Positions 1 to 8,280 of a DNA stretch of 64,000 nucleotides are shown in pieces. The notes below the pieces were generated by a model. It searched no databases. It was not told the origin of the DNA and was given only the letters and a program-made list of their open reading frames with translations. Numbering within the stretch: the first letter of the stretch is position 1; the number at the start of each line of letters is the position of its first letter. This stretch comes from Gillisella vitis. Its GTDB lineage: Bacteria; Pseudomonadota; Alphaproteobacteria; Rhizobiales; Rhizobiaceae. The position numbers were made by a program, and so were the translations under genes. The stretch is taken from the NCBI RefSeq assembly GCF_014204625.1, contig NZ_JACHLU010000013.1, positions 63,098-127,097 on the forward strand, given 5' to 3'.

Positions 1-3000
1 TGATCGGCAAGGCTGGCGCAGACACTCTGATCGGCGGCAGCGGCTCTGACACGGCCAGCTATGCCGGAAGCACCGCCGTCAACGTCAACCTCAAGACCGG
101 CGTGACATCCGGTGGCGATGCCGTGGGCGATACCTTCGTCAGCATCGAGAACCTCACAGGCTCAAGCTATGCCGACATTCTGACAGGTGATGATGGGGAC
201 AATGTCATCACCGGAGGAAGCGGTGCGGATATCCTTGACGGAGGAGCAGGCGCCGACGTCCTCAATGGCGGCAGTGGTACCGATGGCGATATTGTCACAT
301 ATGAAAACTCTAATGCGGCAGTTCAGGTCAACCTGGTTACGAATGTCAACACCGGCGGATATGCGCAAGGCGACAAGATTTATGGTACCATTCAGGTAAT
401 TGGCTCGAACTATGATGATACATTTACCGCAGCGAATTATGCCTACATTCTTGATGGTGGAAAAGGTAATGATACTTATGTCATCGGCCGTTCTGACGTG
501 ACCGTCATCGAAGCCAATGGCGAAGGTAACGACACCGTTCTGGCATCCGTCAATTATACGCTTTCCGATTATATCGAAACGCTGAAATACACCGGAGACG
601 GCAACTTCACCGGCACAGGCAACGCACAAGCCAACACCATCATCGGCGGTTCAGGTGATGACACCCTGATCGGCAAGGCTGGCGCAGACACTCTGATCGG
701 CGGCGAAGGCTCGGATACAGCCAGCTATGCGGGAAGCACAGCCGTCAACGTCAACCTCAAGACAGGCGTGACATCCGGTGGCGATGCTGCGGGCGATCGT
801 ATCGTCAGCATCGAAAACCTCACAGGCTCAAGCTATGCCGACACATTGACGGGAAATGACCTTGCCAACATCCTCATCGGTGGTGATGGCAACGACACAT
901 TGGAAGGCGGGAAAGGTGCGGACACGCTCACCGGCGGCAATGGCACTGACACGGCAAGCTATGCCGGTTCTGACGCTGCTGTGCAGATCAACCTCAGCAC
1001 CGGCACGGCAACGGGTGGTGATGCGACGGGTGATACGCTGAGCAGCATTGAAGGTGTTATCGGCTCTCAATATGGCGATAAGCTCACAAGCACTGTCGCA
1101 GGCACGCTTGCCGGTGGCGGCGGTAACGATACCTATGTTGTCAGTCAGGTTGCGACCACGACTGTGCTGGTGGAAGAGGCCAATGCTGGCACGGATACCG
1201 TTGAAACAACATTGACAAGCTATACGCTGAAGACCAATTTCGAGAACCTCACCCATACCGCAGATACCAATTTTGTCGGCTATGGTAACAGCGTCGACAA
1301 TGTCATCATCAGTCAGGCAGGTGCAGACAAACTCTATGGCTATGCCGGAAATGACAGGATTACCGGCGGTGCCGGTGCGGATACCATTGATGGCGGCGAC
1401 GGGAGTGACACGGCGGTTTACAGCGGCTCCAATGCTGCCGTGACGGTCAACCTTGTCACAGGAAAAGGAACGGGTGGTCACGCCGAAGGTGATGTACTGA
1501 CCAGTATCGAAAACCTTGTTGGGTCCAGCTACGCCGACCAGCTGACTGGTACGGCGGGCAATAACTGGTTCTCAGGTGGCGCAGGCGGCGATACGATCAA
1601 TGGCGGCGACGGCACGGATACCGCCAGCTATGCTGACTCCACAGCGGCCGTGACTGTCAACCTCCTCGCGGGGACTGCGACGGGCGGCTACGCCGCAGGC
1701 GATGTCCTGACCAGCATCGAAAACCTTGAAGGCTCGGCCTATGCCGATACATTGACGGGCAATGCTGGCAGCAACACGCTGTCTGGCGGTGCGGGCGATG
1801 ACATCCTGATGGGTGGTGCGGGTGCTGACATTCTGAATGGTGGCACCGGCGAGGACAAGGTCAGCTATGAAACATCGCTGGCAGCTGTTACCGTCGATCT
1901 CAGCACCGGAACGGGCACAGGCGGCGATGCCGAAGGCGACACCTATATCAGCATCGAGCGCGTCATCGGCTCCAGCTATGATGATATTCTGACCGGCAGC
2001 GCTGGCGCTGACATGATCACGGGCGGCGCTGGAGACGACATCATTCGCGGTGGTGCGGGCAATGACGTCCTTTCGGGTGGTGCGGGTGCCGATACGCTTA
2101 TTGGTGGAGACGGATACGATACCGCAAACTACTCTCAGTCAACATCAGCCATCGGGATTGATCTGAGCACCGGAACAGGCTCCGGCGATGCCGCGGGTGA
2201 TACACTCAGCTCCATTGAGGCGTTCTCCGGCACCAGATACGGCGATAGCTTTATTGGTGGCACCACAATGGCCCACTACAACAGTGGTGCTGGCGACGAT
2301 CATTTCACCGCTGGTTCCGGTTCAGAGCGGTTCAATGCCGATGTCGGCACCGATACCGTAACCTATGAACTCTCAACAGAGGCGGTGACCGTCAATCTCG
2401 CAACCGGGATTGGCAGTGGCGGCTATGCGAAAGGCGACACATACTACAGTGTTGAGACCGTGATTGGCTCTGACCATAATGACACCTTCATCACAACCGC
2501 CAACAGCACGCTGGCGGGTGGCCTTGGTGACGACACCTACGATATTGGCGCTTCAGCAGCCGTGATCACGGAAAATGTCGATGGGGGGATTGATCTCGTC
2601 AAGACCAGCAATGACAGCTACACTCTGGCAGATAATCTGGAAAACCTCACCTACACCGGCAGCAGCACCTTTATCGGCTCCGGCAATGATGCAGATAACG
2701 TGCTGACCGGAGGTGCACAGGCAAACACACTCTATGGTCTGGGTGGCAATGACACCATTCTTGGTGGCGCTGGCAGCGATGTGCTGGATGGCGGCACGGG
2801 TGATGATGCCTTGCAAGGCGGTGACGGCAGCGACACATTTGTGTTCAACACCGGCTATGGCAATGATGTCGTGACCGATTATCAATCCGACTCCGATACC
2901 ATCGACCTGAGCGGAATGGGCTTTACCACGCTGGATGATGCCGCCTCTTACGCCAGCGAAATTGCCGATGGCGTGCTGTTTGACTTTGGCAATGGTGACA

Positions 3001-3059
3001 CACTGACCGTTCACGGCCTCGATTATGCCAGCCTGACGCAGAACGATCTGGTGATGTAA
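1..3059 (+). CDS. RTX-type calcium-binding repeat protein, 3' part (5' end outside window)
   Basis: The reading frame is open from the left edge (codons from base 3), so the true start lies outside the window; a GTG at 102 is internal. The visible part, over 1000 residues, is glycine- and aspartate-rich. Nine modules with a core like AVTVNL-TG...GG-A-GD...SIE...GS-Y-D-L alternate with GGxGxDxLxGG nonapeptides that form calcium-binding parallel beta rolls. Three other segments begin NDTYV and end in ENLTYTG. The last 70 residues (VTDYQSDSDTIDLSG and onward) look like a C-terminal type I secretion signal. Proteins of this kind are exported through TolC-type channels and act in adhesion, biofilm or nodulation (NodO-like). 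The specific function cannot be read. No transporter genes lie on the right side. Confidence 0.85.
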   Translation, partial: IGKAGADTLIGGSGSDTASYAGSTAVNVNLKTGVTSGGDAVGDTFVSIENLTGSSYADILTGDDGDNVITGGSGADILDGGAGADVLNGGSGTDGDIVTYENSNAAVQVNLVTNVNTGGYAQGDKIYGTIQVIGSNYDDTFTAANYAYILDGGKGNDTYVIGRSDVTVIEANGEGNDTVLASVNYTLSDYIETLKYTGDGNFTGTGNAQANTIIGGSGDDTLIGKAGADTLIGGEGSDTASYAGSTAVNVNLKTGVTSGGDAAGDRIVSIENLTGSSYADTLTGNDLANILIGGDGNDTLEGGKGADTLTGGNGTDTASYAGSDAAVQINLSTGTATGGDATGDTLSSIEGVIGSQYGDKLTSTVAGTLAGGGGNDTYVVSQVATTTVLVEEANAGTDTVETTLTSYTLKTNFENLTHTADTNFVGYGNSVDNVIISQAGADKLYGYAGNDRITGGAGADTIDGGDGSDTAVYSGSNAAVTVNLVTGKGTGGHAEGDVLTSIENLVGSSYADQLTGTAGNNWFSGGAGGDTINGGDGTDTASYADSTAAVTVNLLAGTATGGYAAGDVLTSIENLEGSAYADTLTGNAGSNTLSGGAGDDILMGGAGADILNGGTGEDKVSYETSLAAVTVDLSTGTGTGGDAEGDTYISIERVIGSSYDDILTGSAGADMITGGAGDDIIRGGAGNDVLSGGAGADTLIGGDGYDTANYSQSTSAIGIDLSTGTGSGDAAGDTLSSIEAFSGTRYGDSFIGGTTMAHYNSGAGDDHFTAGSGSERFNADVGTDTVTYELSTEAVTVNLATGIGSGGYAKGDTYYSVETVIGSDHNDTFITTANSTLAGGLGDDTYDIGASAAVITENVDGGIDLVKTSNDSYTLADNLENLTYTGSSTFIGSGNDADNVLTGGAQANTLYGLGGNDTILGGAGSDVLDGGTGDDALQGGDGSDTFVFNTGYGNDVVTDYQSDSDTIDLSGMGFTTLDDAASYASEIADGVLFDFGNGDTLTVHGLDYASLTQNDLVM

Positions 3060-3087
3060 TCTTCAAACCTGTATCGGGGAGGCTCAT

Positions 3088-3194
3088 CTAAAGCCTGTCG
3101 CAGTGAATAGGATTCACTGCGACAGGCTTTAGCTCTTTCTTTTTCGCATGTACGTTATCGTTTTATTGAGGACAATAAAACGCGACATGCTGTA
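3088..3194. repeat. RIME-like intergenic mosaic element, copy 1
   Basis: This 107-bp element sits just after the RTX stop codon. It consists of two palindromes: a 21-bp-arm hairpin (3088-3132, starting CTAAAGCCTGTCGCAGTGAA) and a second one (3146-3190) from GCATGT to ACATGC with a TTTTATTG/CAATAAAA stem. Copies occur at 6589 and, inverted, at 49114. Size and two-palindrome layout match the Rhizobium-specific intergenic mosaic element RIME1 as I recall it. All three copies follow a gene end, so a role in mRNA 3' end formation or stability is plausible. Confidence 0.85.
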
Positions 3195-3257
3195 GCTTCC
3201 CCGATACATCCGAAGCATGTCATGATTCGAAACAGATGTGGGTTTTGGCTTTCGCAA

Positions 3258-4505
3258 TCAGCGCAGCTTTGCTTTCAGGCTCTCATCCGGGTAGCAGGTT
3301 GCCGTCAAACCGGCCTTGGTCTGCCATTGCCCCAGTGACCGGCGGGTTTTATAGCCCGCCAAGCCGTCGGCCTTGCCAACATCATAGCCCTTGGCAACAA
3401 GGCTTTTTTGCATTGCCAGCACATCCGAGCGCAGCATATGGCCGACATTGCCCCAAGGCGCAGAAAATGCGCCCGAGCCATAGGCGATCCGATCAGCCAG
3501 ATTGCCAATGAACAGGGCGTAAAGATCGGAATTGTTATATTCCTTGATCACGTAAAAATTCGGCGTCACCAGAAATTCAGGGCCGTGGGTTCCCGCAGGC
3601 ACCATCATCATGGTGGAGGCTGAAAGATCGGCTTTCGGAAAGGCTTTACCAGAAATGCGCTGAATGCCCGTTGATGCCCATGCGGACATGGGCTTGGCCA
3701 GATCCGGCCCTTCTTGCGCGCAGGAGACATTGGCGGGAATTGTCACCTCAAAGCCCCAGTCCCTGCCCCGCTGCCAGCCTTTTTGGGCCAGAAAATTGGC
3801 CATCGAGGCTAAGCTGTCCGGCACCGAGGTCCAGATATTGCGGTGGCCATCGCCATCGGCATCGACAGCATATTTCAAAAAACTGGAGGGCATGAACTGC
3901 GGCTGGCCCAACGCACCTGCGCTGGAGCTAACCATGGCCTCCCTATCCACATCACGGCTTTCGATAATATGCAGGGCATCAATCAATTCGCGGGTAAACA
4001 GGTCCTTGCGGGTGGACATGAAAGCGCTGGTGGCCAGCACATCCACGGCTTCATACGGCAGTTTGGCTCGGCCATAGCCGGTTTCACGGCCCCAGATGGC
4101 CAGAAGAACCGGCCCCGGCACGCCATATTGAGCCTCGATCTTTTTCAGCGCTCCGGCATATTGCGCGGCCAAGGCCCGGCCGCTGGCGGCCAGCGCCTGC
4201 ATTCGTGCCTCATTGAAATAAGGCCCCGGCGAGGAGAACTCGGCCTGGGTTTGCGGCCGCTCCTTTGGCGTTGGAAAGCCGGGCGGTATCAAATCCGGCA
4301 GCGACCAATTGAGCTTGACCCCGGCCATTACCTGATCAAACACAGCTTTGGAGATCCCCGCCTTTTGCGCCTGCGGCCAGAAATCCCTGGCAATCCAGCT
4401 TTTGAACTGGCTTTCGACCTGTACTTTGGATGGCTCGGCGTAGGCAGACACGCCAGAAAAGGTCATCATCGCGGCCAGCAAAGCCACTGTTAAACTCCGG
4501 GCCAT
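3258..4505 (-). CDS. mltB: Lytic murein transglycosylase, MltB family
   Basis: A 415-residue periplasmic or lipid-free murein-cleaving enzyme that forms 1,6-anhydromuramyl products. A signal peptide (residues 1-23, ending AYA) is followed by the SLT_2 catalytic domain (about 95-330) with the catalytic Glu in the WGRETGYG motif (E141) and the GALGQPQFMPSSF motif. A C-terminal peptidoglycan-binding domain (about 355-415) follows. I chose the ATG at 4505 because a GGAG lies 5 nt upstream and it gives a clean signal peptide; in-frame TTG and ATG codons just upstream are possible. It follows recR closely (11 nt from the recR stop) and probably shares its transcript. Confidence 0.9.
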   Translation of the reverse strand: MARSLTVALLAAMMTFSGVSAYAEPSKVQVESQFKSWIARDFWPQAQKAGISKAVFDQVMAGVKLNWSLPDLIPPGFPTPKERPQTQAEFSSPGPYFNEARMQALAASGRALAAQYAGALKKIEAQYGVPGPVLLAIWGRETGYGRAKLPYEAVDVLATSAFMSTRKDLFTRELIDALHIIESRDVDREAMVSSSAGALGQPQFMPSSFLKYAVDADGDGHRNIWTSVPDSLASMANFLAQKGWQRGRDWGFEVTIPANVSCAQEGPDLAKPMSAWASTGIQRISGKAFPKADLSASTMMMVPAGTHGPEFLVTPNFYVIKEYNNSDLYALFIGNLADRIAYGSGAFSAPWGNVGHMLRSDVLAMQKSLVAKGYDVGKADGLAGYKTRRSLGQWQTKAGLTATCYPDESLKAKLR

Positions 4506-4516
4506 AGCTTTCTCCA

Positions 4517-5122
4517 TCAAATCAGCGTGCGGGCGCGAAGCGCGGCCGAGAGTGTGCCTTCATCGAGATAATCCAGCTCGCCACCCACCGGCACGCCATG
4601 GGCAAGGCGGGTGATTTTCACGCCCAGATCAGCCAGATGATCGGTTATATAGTGAGCTGTGGTTTGCCCTTCCACCGTGGCATTGACGGCAATGATGATT
4701 TCCCGCACGCCGCCTTTGGCGACACGATCAATCAGCCCCTTGATGTTCAGATCATCCGGCCCCACGCCATCCAGCGGCGACAGCGTGCCACCCAGCACGT
4801 GATAGGCCACATTCATGGCACCAGAGCGCTCCAGCGCCCAGAGATCGGACACATCTTCCACCACGATAATCACCGATTGGTCACGCCGGTCATCGGTGCA
4901 GACAGTGCACGGGTCCATGGTATCGACATTGCCGCAGCACGAGCAAATCTTGACCTTGGCGTGGGCATCGCCCATGGCCTGCGCCAAAGGCCCCATCAAT
5001 TGCTCGCGCTTCTTGATCAGATGCAGCGCCGCACGGCGGGCCGAGCGCGGGCCAAGACCCGGCACTTTCGCCAGCAGCTGAATGAGTTTTTCAATTTCGG
5101 GACCAGTGACTCGCTTTGCCAT
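4517..5122 (-). CDS. recR: Recombination mediator protein RecR
   Basis: At 201 residues this is full length. RecR works with RecO/RecF to load RecA at gaps. Visible features are an N-terminal helix-hairpin-helix ([16 protein letters not shown]), a four-cysteine zinc motif (C60, C63, C72, C75) and a Toprim domain beginning at about residue 83 with the acidic E89 in IIVVEDVSD. In rhizobia recR usually follows dnaX-ybaB directly. Here ybaB is more than 3 kb away and other genes lie between, which suggests an insertion or rearrangement. Confidence 0.96.
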   Translation of the reverse strand: MAKRVTGPEIEKLIQLLAKVPGLGPRSARRAALHLIKKREQLMGPLAQAMGDAHAKVKICSCCGNVDTMDPCTVCTDDRRDQSVIIVVEDVSDLWALERSGAMNVAYHVLGGTLSPLDGVGPDDLNIKGLIDRVAKGGVREIIIAVNATVEGQTTAHYITDHLADLGVKITRLAHGVPVGGELDYLDEGTLSAALRARTLI

Positions 5123-5179
5123 GGCGCTTGTCTACCCCATATTGTCTGCAAACGGAATTACAGAACAAGGGATCACCCC

Positions 5180-5791
5180 ATGAAAATCACTGCCGTCTGC
5201 CTTGGCCAGCCGCAAAAGCTCGACGGCAAGAGCTATAAGACCGGCATTTTCAAAACGCCGGTCTCCGGCCCGGTGATGGTGGATATGCAGGGACTTGTGG
5301 GCGACGCCATCATCAATCGCACCCACCACGGCGGGCCTGATCAGGCGATCTATCTGGAAGGCTCCATCACCCTTGCCTGGTGGCAGGAACACTTGGGCAG
5401 ACGCTTGGAGCCGGGCACCTTTGGCGAAAATCTGGTGATCGACGGGCTTGATAATCGTGATCTCGCCGTTGGCGACCAATTTCAGATTGGCGAGGTGCTG
5501 CTGGAGGTCAGCGCCCCCCGCACACCCTGCGCTACATTTTCTGCGCGAATGCAGGACGCAACATGTGTGAAACGCTACACCAGAGCAGCCAGACCGGGGG
5601 CCTATTGCCGGGTGCTGCACGGCGGCCTGTTGCAGGCAGGCACCGATGTGACGTGGACGGCCTATGGGCATGATCGGCTGATGTTAAAAGATATGATCGG
5701 AATGTCGTTTAAAAACCTGCCCGCCGATTTGCGCCCGCGCTATCTGGCCGCACCGATTGCCGAGCGCATCCGGACGCAGATTCAAATATAA
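5180..5791 (+). CDS. MOSC domain protein, YiiM type
   Basis: A 203-residue protein with a MOSC (molybdenum cofactor sulfurase C-terminal) domain: the HHGGPDQA motif at 49-56, FGENL at 81-85, and the conserved Cys in RTPC (C117). A C-terminal helical segment (about 160-203) resembles YiiM-like proteins, which reduce N-hydroxylated base analogues and depend on molybdenum cofactor. The frame is open far upstream, antisense to recR, but the ATG at 5180 has an AAGGG Shine-Dalgarno and gives the family start. It is divergent from recR. Confidence 0.85.
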   Translation: MKITAVCLGQPQKLDGKSYKTGIFKTPVSGPVMVDMQGLVGDAIINRTHHGGPDQAIYLEGSITLAWWQEHLGRRLEPGTFGENLVIDGLDNRDLAVGDQFQIGEVLLEVSAPRTPCATFSARMQDATCVKRYTRAARPGAYCRVLHGGLLQAGTDVTWTAYGHDRLMLKDMIGMSFKNLPADLRPRYLAAPIAERIRTQIQI

Positions 5792-5937
5792 AAACCTGAT
5801 CACCTTGCAGTGACCATCTTGATCAATCACAAGGACGGAACAATATTTTAGTGGTTCCGTTATCAAGGCAGCATGATCCTGCCCAATTCATCGGCGAAGA
5901 ATCATTTTATAACATCATATCCATGAAGGAGTCTCCC

Positions 5938-6498
5938 ATGTCATCGTTCGCAAAGCTTTCCAGCGTGGCCCTTGCCGCCGCCGTTGCCATTCCCCTTGGC
6001 ACGACAGCCGCGAACGCCGCGTCTGTTCAGGTTGGTATGCTGCAATGCGAAATGAGCCCCGGCATCAGCGCCGTCGTTGGCTCCAGCCGCGATCTGGATT
6101 GCGTCTTCAAACCAACAAGCAATGCCCCGCCAGAACATTATCAGGGCACCTTGTCCAAGTTTGGCATTGACCTTGGCTATGTGCAGGGCGGCAAGCTGGC
6201 ATGGGCGGTCTACGCCCCCAGCCATCTGGTGGAAGGCGCACTTCAGGGCAGCTACGGCGGCACCAGCGCCAATGCAGCCCTTGGCTTCGGCGGTGCAGTC
6301 AACGTGCTCGGCGGCGGCTTCCAAGGCTCCGTTGCCCTTCAGCCGATTGCGCTGGAAAGCACACTTGGCATCAATCTGGGTGCCACCATTGCGTCGATGA
6401 AACTGGCCTATGTGCAGCCAGCCACGCCAAAGTCTTTGGATAATGGTCCGGCTGTGCCGTATCATCCGACACACCATAAGAAGCATTACAAGGGCTGA
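5938..6498 (+). CDS. DUF992 secreted protein
   Basis: A 186-residue protein with a clear signal peptide (cleavage after NAA near residue 27), followed by a DUF992 domain (VGMLQCEMSPG through GATIASMKLAYV). The mature part is glycine-rich and short-stranded, probably a small beta structure in the periplasm or envelope. The His/Lys-rich C-terminus (HPTHHKKHYKG) is unusual but short. The ATG at 5938 has AAGGAG 6 nt upstream. DUF992 has no established function. A terminator follows directly, so it is probably monocistronic. Confidence 0.8.
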   Translation: MSSFAKLSSVALAAAVAIPLGTTAANAASVQVGMLQCEMSPGISAVVGSSRDLDCVFKPTSNAPPEHYQGTLSKFGIDLGYVQGGKLAWAVYAPSHLVEGALQGSYGGTSANAALGFGGAVNVLGGGFQGSVALQPIALESTLGINLGATIASMKLAYVQPATPKSLDNGPAVPYHPTHHKKHYKG

Positions 6499-6522
6499 GG
6501 TTTTAGTCTGAATGCGTGATGA

Positions 6523-6552
6523 AGGCCGGGCTGGCGACAGCTCGGCTTTTTT
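6523..6552 (+). terminator. Rho-independent terminator after the DUF992 gene
   Basis: A GCCGGGCTG / CAGCTCGGC stem with a GCGA loop is followed by six T residues on the plus strand, 25 bases after the DUF992 stop codon. Confidence 0.8.
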
Positions 6553-6588
6553 GTTTCACGAAGACATTTTTCTGCGCATGGCGATGAT

Positions 6589-6695
6589 CTAAAGCCTGTC
6601 GCGGCGAATAGGATTCACTTCGACCGGCTTTAGATCTTATTGCGTCGCATGTACGTTATCATTTTATTGAGGACAATAAAACGCGACATGCTTTA
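6589..6695. repeat. RIME-like intergenic mosaic element, copy 2
   Basis: Same orientation and two-palindrome structure as the copy at 3088, with several substitutions in the first palindrome (GTCGCGGCGAATAGG instead of GTCGCAGTGAATAGG). The second palindrome, with its TTTTATTGAGGACAATAAAA core, is nearly identical. It lies between the DUF992 terminator and the next gene. Confidence 0.85.
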
Positions 6696-6759
6696 ATCGT
6701 TACGCTGGATCGATAGAAGAGGATGAATAACGGTCTTAAACTGCCTTGCAGGAAACCCG

Positions 6760-7089
6760 ATGCCTTACATTTCAATCACTGGACTAGAACTAAAGGCCAA
6801 ACGCCACACGGCACGCTTCTGGTGGCACGCCATCCGGTCAATGGCGCAGGCAAAAAGGGCAGAGGGTGCGATTGCGGTTGATGCGCGCACCATCAACGGC
6901 GTTCATCACACAAGGTCCGTCTGGGCCAATGAGGCCGCGATGCGCCGCTATCTCGTGGCGGGTGCCCATTTGCAAGCCATGAAGGCCTTTGGGGCCATTG
7001 CGACCGGCAAGACGATGAGCTTTGAGAGTAATAAGGTGCCGAATGACTGCGCGAGCTTGATTTGTCCATCTTCCGCAATGGCCAATTGA
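6760..7089 (+). CDS. Small dimeric alpha/beta-barrel protein (monooxygenase-like), possibly frameshifted at its end
   Basis: A 109-residue conserved hypothetical protein. The body (FWWHAIRSMAQAK, VDARTINGVHHTRSVWANEAAMRRYL, HLQAMKAFGAIATGKTMSFE) matches a family related to the ferredoxin-like antibiotic-biosynthesis monooxygenase fold. The ATG has AGGA 6 nt upstream. After residue 90 the sequence stops looking like the family. One base inserted near 7045 would restore a plausible tail (DWRELDLSIFRNGQLKT), so a 3' frameshift is possible. The function is unknown. Confidence 0.6.
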   Translation: MPYISITGLELKAKRHTARFWWHAIRSMAQAKRAEGAIAVDARTINGVHHTRSVWANEAAMRRYLVAGAHLQAMKAFGAIATGKTMSFESNKVPNDCASLICPSSAMAN

Positions 7090-7207
7090 AAACCCTATTG
7101 AGTTTTCGAGCGCCTTAAAAAGCTGTGAGTTACTTGGCTGCTTTTGATTTGGGCATATTTAAAAAATTCTTATTTCAAAATTCAAAACCGCCCTGCTATA
7201 TATGTCT

Positions 7208-7618
7208 CTATATGCCTAACTGATCGTGGTAATTTTGGAGCGTTGAGAAACGATATTCATTTAGGACGAACTTATCTTCTTTGAGAACAGCTTTTATATA
7301 TTTATCTACATATTTTTTGAAATCTTTGATTATCTTGTGTTCGTGCTCATTTATAATCTTAAACTCTGCAGCAGATTCTAGTTTAATATCTCTGCTGATG
7401 TCTTTATCTTCAAAAATGAGGAGACACTTGGAGTAATCAAGGCCGCAGTCGTTGATCGTAGGAAAGCCTTGCTTGTGCCGTAGGTGCGTCCTGAGGGGTA
7501 TCGCAAAGCGTAATCCATTTACCTCGATAACAACGATCGCGTGAGGGCGGCTCTTGTCCATCGCTTCAATCGTGGGATGCTCCGTTAGATAATCATACCG
7601 CAGAAGGACAAAACGCAT
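7208..7618 (-). CDS. tenpN: Type III toxin-antitoxin endoribonuclease toxin, TenpN/ToxN-like
   Basis: A 136-residue protein, visibly AT-richer than its neighbours. Type III toxins are RNases that cut mRNA and are held inactive by a repeat RNA. The pattern fits that family: an early HAIVVIEVNGLRFAIPLRTH strand region, HKQGFPTINDCGLDYSKCLLIF, a helical basic C-terminal half (KIIKDFKKYVDKYIKAVL) and an FSTLQNYHDQLGI end that recalls ToxN and TenpN C-termini. It lies directly downstream of a promoter, two 51-nt tandem repeats and a terminator, as expected when the toxin is made by readthrough. There is no strong ribosome site before the ATG at 7618. Assignment rests on remembered family patterns plus architecture; I ran no alignment. 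Confidence 0.75.
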   Translation of the reverse strand: MRFVLLRYDYLTEHPTIEAMDKSRPHAIVVIEVNGLRFAIPLRTHLRHKQGFPTINDCGLDYSKCLLIFEDKDISRDIKLESAAEFKIINEHEHKIIKDFKKYVDKYIKAVLKEDKFVLNEYRFSTLQNYHDQLGI

Positions 7619-7638
7619 ATCGAACTCGTTATTTCATG

Positions 7639-7661
7639 AAAAAAGGGGCGTGAGCCCCTTT
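7639..7661 (-). terminator. Terminator between the antitoxin RNA and the toxin gene
   Basis: On the minus strand an AAAGGGGC / GCCCCTTT stem with a TCAC loop is followed by further T residues. It lies after the repeat array and 20 bases before the toxin start codon. In type III systems this terminator sets the ratio of antitoxin RNA to toxin mRNA. Confidence 0.9.
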
Positions 7662-7773
7662 CGTCATCTTCACTTTGGGTCTTCAGTTTTTAACGTGGGG
7701 CGAACCCTACCACCACATCTTCACTTTGGGTCTTCAGTTTTTAACGTGGGGCGAACCCTACCACCACATCACG
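7662..7773 (-). ncRNA. tenpI: Putative type III antitoxin RNA: two 51-nt tandem repeats
   Basis: Two identical 51-bp units (7669-7719 and 7720-7770) stand head to tail with no spacer, plus four bases of a third unit (7665-7668). Read on the minus strand, each unit contains GUGGUAGGGUUCGCCCCAC, which folds as GGG-UUCG-CCC extended by GUG/CAC, followed by an A-rich single-stranded stretch. A promoter lies immediately before the array and a terminator immediately after it. In characterised systems the toxin cuts the repeat RNA into single units that bind and inhibit it. Confidence 0.75.
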
Positions 7774-7779
7774 ACACTA

Positions 7780-7808
7780 TATCTATGACTCTGTGCCCCG
7801 CATGTCAA
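7780..7808 (-). promoter_or_regulatory. Promoter of the toxin-antitoxin operon
   Basis: On the minus strand a perfect -35 hexamer TTGACA (7803-7808) is followed after 17 nt by TAGATA (7780-7785); an overlapping TATAGT is 4 nt further. Transcription would start at about 7770-7774, at the beginning of the repeat array. Confidence 0.7.
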
Positions 7809-8280
7809 GTCTAGCATGTATGGAGGTCTGTAGGAGCGCTCTTGTATCTGTGTTCTCGCCCCAAACCGCGACTAATGAGATCATAGTGCCAAGCCGAAAT
7901 TGCCCTCAGATGAATTTTCATTTTCAAAGCCAATTAACGAGGCGACCTTGAAGAATATGTATGCAGCTCTCCCCCAGTAATTAGGCATAATGAGCGACGC
8001 TTTGGACTGACCCTCCATTCGGCTCATTAACCCTCGTCGCACCCAAGCTCAACAGTGGGGCGGGTCAGATTACATGCAGGACCAACCAACACTCTCATAT
8101 AGACCAAGTGAATGAAAAATATACCTTGCGATGAAACGTCCAAATCAAACGCAACAAAATGCCTAGACCAGCCAGCGCAGACACAAACTAATCCGGAGAA
8201 ATCAATCGGATTGGGATGAGGTGAAGGTTTTGTGGGAGACGAAGGCAATCACCGTTGGGAAGAAGTAGTGATCAAACCGC
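7809..8280. other. Intergenic stretch without a recognisable gene
   Basis: About 470 bases between the toxin-antitoxin promoter and the end of ybaB. I see no convincing gene, RNA or repeat. A 73-codon minus-strand frame at 8027-8248 has no family resemblance or clear ribosome site. Confidence 0.5.

Noticed and set aside
162..1481. Long minus-strand open frames inside the RTX gene (162-629, 828-1481, also 2553-3014)
   Set aside because: They are antisense to a highly repetitive Gly/Asp-rich gene whose codon pattern keeps the opposite frame open; no ribosome sites or family resemblance.
3843..4493. 216-codon plus-strand frame opposite mltB
   Set aside because: Shadow of the mltB coding frame; no independent support.
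4598..5179. N-terminal extension of the MOSC protein
   Set aside because: The extension is antisense to recR, and the family start with a good ribosome site is at 5180.
7665..7770. Two direct repeats considered as a small CRISPR array
   Set aside because: The 51-bp units abut without spacers and are flanked by a promoter, a terminator and a toxin-like gene, which fits a type III antitoxin.
8027..8248. 73-codon minus-strand frame after ybaB
   Set aside because: No ribosome site, biased composition and no recognisable motif.
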